Source: Cryptomeria japonica
Lineage: Eukaryota > Streptophyta > Pinopsida > Cupressales > Cupressaceae
NCBI RefSeq assembly: GCF_030272615.1
Contig: NC_081411.1
Span: 185,116,449-185,180,448 of the forward strand
Direction: 5' to 3'
Length of the DNA: 64,000 bases
Part shown: one piece after another, positions 58,157 through 64,000 of the stretch
Position numbering within the stretch: position 1 is the first letter of the stretch
Layout: each line of letters starts with the position of its first letter
Notes under the pieces: generated by a model
Seen by the model: the letters and a program-made list of their open reading frames with translations, nothing else
Databases searched by the model: none
Told to the model about the DNA's origin: nothing
Program-made: the position numbers and the translations under genes

Positions 58157-59419
58157 ATGGGGGAATACACTATGAGGGAACTTACTCATCGTCTCACTTA
58201 GAGTGAGAGAGCCTATGATAAACTCAAAGTCAAGTATAAAGCCTCTTTGGTCAAAAGAAGAGAGCATGCTGAGAAAATGATGGAGCTTACTGAAAATAGT
58301 TTTTCTGATGAAGCAAATATGGATGCCCTAGTTGAAGAAGTTGAAAAATAGAATGAGTCTAATGCCAACCTGAGAAGGGAATTGGAAGGACTGACTATCA
58401 GAATGTGTCAAGAGCTTGAGAACCAAAGGAAAGCTGAAGATCTGGTAAAAGACAAAGATCATGAGATCTCCAAGCTGAAGCAAGAAATCAGTGCCCTTAC
58501 CACTCATCTCCAAGAGAGTAAAGTGGAAACAGAAGAAATGCAAGGTGAACTAAACATGGCTATTTCTGAGAATGCAACCTTGAAGGAATCCAATGCTTCT
58601 ATTTCCAAAGAACTTACTAAGACAAAGGAGATACTTGCCAAATTCAATCAGAGTACTGCTAAGCTAGAGCAAAAGCTTGAATCAGCAAAATCGGTAAAGA
58701 ATACCACTGGACTTGGTTTCTATGGTTATGAGGAAGATGAGACCTTTGGAACAAAAGATGTAGCATCAAAGAAGCAACCAACATCAAAGGATAAAGGTAA
58801 GCAAAATTTTAAACCTGTTTTCTTTAATTGTCTCAAAGGACATACTGCTAATGTGTGTAGAAGCAAGGCCTACAATAACTTTCCTTATTTTCTAAACAAT
58901 AAGACTAGATCAAATATATTCAATGGAAACTGCTATGCATGCAACAAGTTTGGGCATAGAGCATTTGAATGCAGGTTTATTTTGTGCAACACTAGGAGGT
59001 ACCCTCCAAGGACTCAAGGAGTTATCCCGGAACCCACTGTGAACCAAAATCCAAACCGATATAATGCCTATGACCATCAGTCAGGTGGTGGTGGCTATCA
59101 AGCAGCAATTGGTTGGAGAGAAACATGTTTGATCATCATGGCTACAACATGTAGAAGGAAGAATGGTAGCATGAACAATGGATCATGGAGAACACCTGGA
59201 ATGGTATGCTATCATTGCAACAAACCGAGACACAATACTAGAACCTACAGAATGAGAAAGAACCTATCAGATAATATACCGATCACTCCAGAAGGGAAGA
59301 TTGATGTTGAAACCATTCAAGCAAGAATGAATAAAACATGGAAAAAGAAACCTGAAGAAGTGTCAGAAGATGAACTGGTTTCTGCACCTAGTGTGGAAGT
59401 CTCTGAACTGGCAAACTGA
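58157..59419 (+). pseudogene. Family Y gag, coiled coil plus zinc knuckles
   Basis: One frame from ATG 58157 (36 bases after the primer site) to TGA 59419, about 420 residues, with only two stops, both TAG (58199, 58349). From 58382 on it is open for 345 codons. The N-terminal 200 residues are a charged coiled coil (ELENQRKAEDLVKDKDHEIS, KLKQEISALTTHLQESKVE). A Lys-rich link follows, then three knuckles: FNCLKGHTANVC (degenerate), CYACNKFGHRAFEC (58930-58971, complete CX2CX4HX4C) and CYHCNKPRHNTRTY (last Cys lost). Architecture is like the gag of family X; both differ from UBN2-type Copia gag. Confidence 0.87.
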
Positions 59420-59865
59420 GCTTCAGAAAAGCTTAGGGGGAGCATATCGGTGAAATATTTGAACCCCCAGTTTATATCAATAAAGACCTTAACTGGTATA
59501 TGATTACCTATCAATCAAAAAAAGATTTTGAAGCGGTAAAAGGTGAAACTAGGGTTTGTACCCTAGCGGTGGAGCATTTATTATGGTAGGTGAAAGATCA
59601 TTTAAAAGGGGATTTTGATGCCATTTTCACTTATCTATTTTTGAGCGAAGAATTTTCAAGTGCAGAGTGACAAGAGCGATTCGTCTAGTGATTCAAAGTA
59701 AAATCAAAAACTTGCAGATGAATCCAGAGATCATTTTCAATCAATCAAGTGAAGAACACCAAGTGATAAACCAACAACTGAAGTGGTGTATTGTGAGTGA
59801 CATTGCAAAACCCTAAATTTCAATGTGTGAAGGTATTTCTCAAAAAATTTGTCTATCATTTAATC
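59420..59865 (+). other. Family Y spacer between gag and ORF2
   Basis: 446 bases without coding signal. Contains CATTTAAAAGGGG at about 59608-59620 (TATA-like), and AG sites preceded by pyrimidine-poor sequence (AAGTGCAG at about 59658-59665, AACTTGCAG at 59710-59718) that might be splice acceptors. How ORF2 is expressed is unknown. Confidence 0.4.
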
Positions 59866-62800
59866 ATGGCTTCTGCATCACACTCTAGTTCTAGTGCACC
59901 TGTAGACTCAGCGAATTTTATTCAAAAAAAGATGAAATACAATTCCCTATCCCAGATACCAGCTAGAGTCATAGTTGAGGAAGATATTTCAGCTTATATT
60001 GATTGCAAATTGGAAGAGCTAGGATCCCTAGTGATCCATTCTTAGCTAGGTCTATTATATGGGGATGACAAGAAAATCAAACTGGAATATAGCATCCTAG
60101 AGAGGAAGAAACTACACATTGCAGTTTATTTCCTTGAAGAGTTCATGGAAGATCACATCCGCATCATCTTGAGTAGAGTACACAGTGATAAAATGTACCT
60201 CAAGTGGATGCATGATATCACACCAGAAGTAATTCATGTCATCACCAATTTTTGTAACATTGGTGAGGTGTCAGCTTTAAGGAAGGTCATCAAGACTAAA
60301 ATGACTAAGCTCACAGGTTCTCTGAGTGACCAACGAGGAATGACTGTCAACCCCATCAAAGATGACTTGGTTAAGTATGCTTGTATTGTGATCAGCTACC
60401 TGGTGTTTTATGCTAGCAGAATAAACTCTATCCTTGCTACTGCCATGAATGCCACCTACAAAATGATTCAGGAAGACGCCTCTTTTGATTTATGTACCTA
60501 TTTGCAGAAACAACTACTATTGAACCTGAAGTCTGTAAAACAGGACAATGCTCTAAGGTTCAGGTTTGAACAGCTTTTGATCAGCCTATTTTTCTACTTT
60601 CAAGGCTATTTTCTTGGAGTAGGTGATATTCAATGGTTTGCTAACCAACCGGTCACTAAGAAAATTAGGGAAAGTCTCCAAGTGGTGGGAACTAGATATC
60701 TTGAGATTTTGAATAAATATTTTGATGAATTCAAGCAAAAAATGAGCCAAAGGATGAGGATTTCTGGAGATATTGTAAAGAAATATAAAGATGACATCTA
60801 CTTTATCATAAAGGTAGATGAATGTATAATGGAAGTAGTAGAGCCAAGAAAGTAAGCAGTAGAACCTATGGGGTATGAAGTGATGTATGACATGTTGGAT
60901 GGGTATGCCTCTACCCTGATTGCCTCACCTCAAGATGCTAAGAAAAAGCAAACTGGCACCTACTTGGAGAGAGTAACACCGGTTGAAGATCCTATAGTGA
61001 AAAAGGGCAAGGCAGTGCCATCGGTATCGGCACTAATTACCTCAACCAGCCCAAAAGTGACCAAGCGGTCACCTACCAAGAAGAAACTGGAAGTTACACC
61101 CACTAAAGTATTTGAGAGGAAGCGAAAGACCAAAAATAACTCACCGGAGTCAGAGGATACCAAACCAGAAGTGCAGCCTAAGAAAACCAGGCAATCAAAC
61201 AAGAATACTAAGTCTATCGATAATGCACCTGCATCATCAACACCGGTAAATATAGACATCTCTTCTTATAAGCCTCTGACACATTGTCAAAGGACTTTAA
61301 AGAATCTTAAGAGAAAGGTACTTGATGACTTAAAAGAATATTTTGATGATTTTTCTGATAATGAGAAGGAAGAAGTAGAGTAGGAAATGATAAAATATCT
61401 GTGCGTTAATGACCGGTCACCATCTAAAATTAGATCGGTGACACCTGATTCTTTATACAATTCTTTGGACAATAAATGGCGCATTGCCATTGAGAAAGAA
61501 AAGGAAATAAGGGAGAAAGTCTTTTCTCAATACTTTCACGATGCCTCCAATTTTGAATTGTTTGAGATAATGGACAAGAATAAAGGTCTCTTCTTCATGA
61601 GAAGAAGAAGACTCAGGCTGCTAAAAGGCAAAACCTCTGAAGTGGAGAAGGACACTCATCTACATGCAAAAGTTGTTGTTAGATTACATCAAGTGTTTGA
61701 GGCCAATAAGAAGGCTGAACAAGAACCTAGGCTATCCTCAGCCAAACCAGATGAGGTATTTGATGGTGAAGGAGAAAGAGTTATAGAATAGGTTGACACT
61801 ATTGATGTGGATGCATTGGATGTTGAAGATGTCACTCCAGACATAGAGAAGGAGAAACGGGATAAAGAAAAAGTAGAGAAGGAGAAACGGGATAAGGAAA
61901 AAGCAGAGAAAGAAAAACAAGACAAGGAAAAAGCAGAAAAGGAGAAACTGGACAAGGAAAAGGCTGATAAGGAGAAAGTGGAGAAAGAGGAAGAGAAAAA
62001 GAAAGAGGAAGAGAAAAAAAAAGAGGAGGAGAAAAAGAATGTGGAAGAAAAGAGGAAACAAGAAGAAGAGAAGAGAAAAGAAGAGGAGAAGAGGAAAGAA
62101 GAGGAGAAAAAGAAAGTAGAGGAGAAAAAGAAAGAAGAGGAGAAAAAGAAGGAGGAAGAAAAGAAAAAGCAGGAAGAAGATGAGAAGAAAGAAGGACTGA
62201 AGAAGAAACAAGAAGAGGAACAAAAGAAGAAAGAAGAAGAAAAGAAAAGAGCAGCAAAGGAGAAGGAAACAAAGAAAGCCAAACAAGCAGAGACTGCCAA
62301 GGCAACTGATGGTCAAGCCAAACCGGTTGACATCGCCAGTCCTATTGATCTCCAATCTGCAGATGAATGAGAGCTGATTCAAAGCATAAAGCTTGCATAG
62401 GAACAATTGGAAGCATTGAGGAGGAAGAATGAACATGATGTTATTCAAACTATGGTTGACACCCTTACCAGTTTAATTCCCAGTACTAACCTCCCCAATA
62501 TCAATTCCTCTTTGTCTAAACTGAAACTTCTATGTACCATTGTAGAGGACCAGGTACAATGCCTAGAAGATGTTGTTGAAGCAAATGCAAAGAAAAAGCA
62601 TGAAAAGGCACTCAACACTGCCTTAGTCAAGAAACCGAATGAGCTACAGTCTCAAATTTAGAAACAATAGAACGATATAAGTGTTGCTATGGATGAGGGC
62701 AAACTACTGTTGAGAAAAATCAGCCAACCCCATCTATTTTGCGATGATGTGCTCACACAAAAAGATAAACTCCAATAATATTTGCAGGCATACATAAGTA

Positions 62801-63153
62801 ACTTCAAGAGGCCATATGATTCCTTCACTACATATGGGCAAACAGTTCATCGTTATCGGCTTCATTCTACTAGGATAGAATTGGAGATCAGCAACCGGTC
62901 AAGAGATTTGCAAGAGCTCCAACTGGTCTTATTACCTAGACTGCAAATTCTTCAAAAGTACGTTCTCAATCTGGAAGCCTTAATGGTAACTCAAGAGATG
63001 AGTGCCATTGATGCCATGGAAGAACAGGTATCTTAGATGCAGACTGAAAGTGAGGTTGCTACCTCATTACTTGAGTCATGGTCATTAGCCATGAAGACCT
63101 TTATGCAGGATTTTAAATTTGTTTTTGACAAGTTTCATTCCTTATTTTCATAA
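59866..63153 (+). pseudogene. Family Y ORF2, about 1095 codons, function unknown
   Basis: Ancestral single ORF from ATG 59866 to TAA 63151-63153, all in one frame with ten in-frame stops (seven TAG, two TAA, one TGA) and no frameshift. Regions: N-terminal part conserved in family X (ARVIVEEDISAYIDCKLEEL); a globular, hydrophobic part at about residues 60-330 (MEDHIRIILSRVHSDKMYLK, DDLVKYACIVISYLVFYASR, LISLFFYFQGYFLGVGDIQW). Basic, Pro/Ser/Thr-rich stretch at about 350-490. A Lys/Glu-rich run at about 660-815 is likely a long single helix or coiled coil. The C-terminal part is helical. No RT, integrase, protease or envelope signature and no signal peptide. Possibly a structural or accessory protein. 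Confidence 0.75.
61840..62310 (+). repeat. Polypurine coding tract for a Lys/Glu helix
   Basis: About 470 bases almost free of pyrimidines on the plus strand, built from GAGAAA/GAAGAG units. It encodes (A/V)EKEKRDKEK-type ten-residue units followed by EEEKKK six-residue units. The long minus-strand open frames here (61689-62300, 61738-62448, 61832-62305) are Ser/Phe/Leu-rich shadows of it. Confidence 0.85.
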
Positions 63154-63418
63154 ACATTTACTCAATTTTAATGATAATGAGAAACAAGGGTTATTCTGCA
63201 TTACTTTGTCATTGTTAGAAAAGGGGGAGTAGTAGTATATAAAATTTTGGTGAATGTTATGCATATTTTCATGTTACCAGTTTAAGGGAGTAGTATACAT
63301 TGTATTTTCTACAAAAGGGATAGTGTATATGCTTAGGGGGGGTAATTTTGATTATGGCATATTTTTGTTGTAAAAACACTTAGATGTCAAATTTTTTCTA
63401 AGTGCTGCCATCAATGCC
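63154..63418 (+). other. Family Y 3' non-coding part
   Basis: About 265 bases with three G-rich purine stretches: AAAAGGGGGAG at about 63218, ACAAAAGGGATAG at about 63312 and TTAGGGGGGG at about 63334. The last purine run next to the LTR is the true polypurine tract. Confidence 0.6.
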
Positions 63419-63430
63419 AAAGGGGGAGAT
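63419..63430 (+). other. Family Y polypurine tract
   Basis: AAAGGGGGAGAT immediately before the 3' LTR start TGTTGGAATT. Confidence 0.9.
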
Positions 63431-64000
63431 TGTTGGAATTTTGATGATGTTGTGATTGTCATTGATGGACACACACTTGCTTTGTGTACACTTTCTTAAT
63501 GTATGAGTTATGTTCAACCGGTATTTGTTCCAACCAGTATTATGTATTATAGTCTTTAAACTATCGGTGCTTTGCAAAAGATGTTTACCAGTCACAAATT
63601 GACTAAAGACCTCAAGCGGTATGAAGACCTCAAGTGGTTCGAGGATCTCAAGTGATACGAAGGAACAAAGCGGTAGTTAACATTTTTCCAATTTTCATTT
63701 TTAACAACCGGTAATCGGTAAATTGTATGAACTGGTATTACTTTGTGATGAGTTACCAACTGATATTTCTGTGATGCATTATCATCCACCACACTTTGGT
63801 GGTGATTTTCTGTCGTGTTACCAAATGTGTCTAGATGCACTGAACCTAGGAACTTGTAATTTAACCCTATTGGACCGACATGAAATCAGACTCCTTTATA
63901 AGGACAACATGTCTAGGGTTTTAAAAAGATGATGAGGGTTTGTATGTGCGATCATATAAGAGAAGATTAGGTCTGTGTGAAGAGAAAGAGTGTGGAGATA
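63431..64000 (+). repeat. Family Y 3' LTR (truncated by window end)
   Basis: First 570 bases of the 3' LTR, aligning with 56965-57535. In the 245 bases after the first 50 I count about 24 differences by eye, all transitions. Confidence 0.92.

Larger units (their letters stand above)
56965..64000 (+). mobile_element. Family Y non-autonomous LTR element with gag and long ORF2
   Basis: Plus-strand element: 5' LTR 56965-58106, primer site 58109-58121, gag 58157-59419, spacer, ORF2 59866-63153, 3' non-coding part, polypurine tract 63419-63430, 3' LTR from 63431 to beyond the window. There is no protease, integrase, RT or RNase H anywhere between the LTRs. LTR ends and polypurine tract (AAAGGGGGAGAT then TGTTGGAATTTTG) are Copia-like. 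Inserted into family X copy 2 just after gag, so it is the youngest layer at this locus. It presumably needs a partner element for reverse transcription and integration. Confidence 0.9.

Noticed and set aside
61689..62448. Three overlapping minus-strand open frames of 157-236 codons, rich in Ser, Phe and Leu
   Set aside because: They are shadows of the purine-rich Lys/Glu coding run on the plus strand; composition is fully explained by the repeat.
1..64000. tRNA, rRNA or other stable RNA genes
   Set aside because: None could be supported; the TGGTATCAGAGCC sites are primer binding sites next to LTRs and not parts of tRNA genes.

Overview
This window is AT-rich, intron- and repeat-dominated plant DNA with no intact host gene. 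It is a stack of old, mutated LTR retrotransposons inserted into one another. The Copia-type polyproteins, the very large Tat-like Gypsy element with an antisense plant-mobile-domain gene, the chromodomain Gypsy element and a pentatricopeptide-repeat remnant all point to a land plant with a large, slowly purged genome. A gymnosperm is my best guess, but this is inference and not proven by any single sequence.

Layout: 1-2829 is the 5' part of a minus-strand element of family X (5' LTR, gag, start of a second ORF). 3057-29012 is a giant plus-strand Tat-like Gypsy (Gypsy-1) with a truncated 5' LTR, decayed PBS, long leader, gag, protease, G-patch, RT and integrase. It also carries an antisense gene with plant mobile domain, TATA box and probable intron, followed by a polypurine tract and a 3' LTR. 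A minus-strand Copia element (Copia-1, 17183-24309) sits inside that antisense gene, and an LTR-like piece (about 12096-13101) replaces RNase H. 29013-31059 is unassigned. 31060-40470 is a minus-strand chromovirus (Gypsy-3) flanked by GTTAG. Inside it, at 33437-36420, lies a small element flanked by CAACT (element R) that carries a reverse-transcribed piece of a host RNA polymerase II RPB3 gene. 40924-47084 is Copia-2, flanked by GTATA, a sister of Copia-1 that has lost its integrase core. 47235-47545 is a PPR pseudogene. From about 47560 a minus-strand Gypsy-2 runs to 54788, split by a 2.49-kb solo LTR (51541-54032, GTGTA duplication). Gypsy-2 is broken by a plus-strand family X element (54789 on), itself broken by a family Y element (56965 to the window end).

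The most unusual content is the shared architecture of families X and Y. Each has Copia-style LTRs, an initiator-Met primer site and a coiled-coil/zinc-knuckle gag. In Y, the only one visible in full, the place of protease-integrase-RT is taken by a single ancestral reading frame of about 1095 codons of unknown function, with a lysine/glutamate-rich helix region. X carries a recognisable relative of the start of this ORF. These look like non-autonomous elements that depend on another element's pol. Most reading-frame breaks in the window are TAG at positions where CAG is expected, and the two Y LTRs differ almost only by transitions, as expected from long-term cytosine methylation and deamination.
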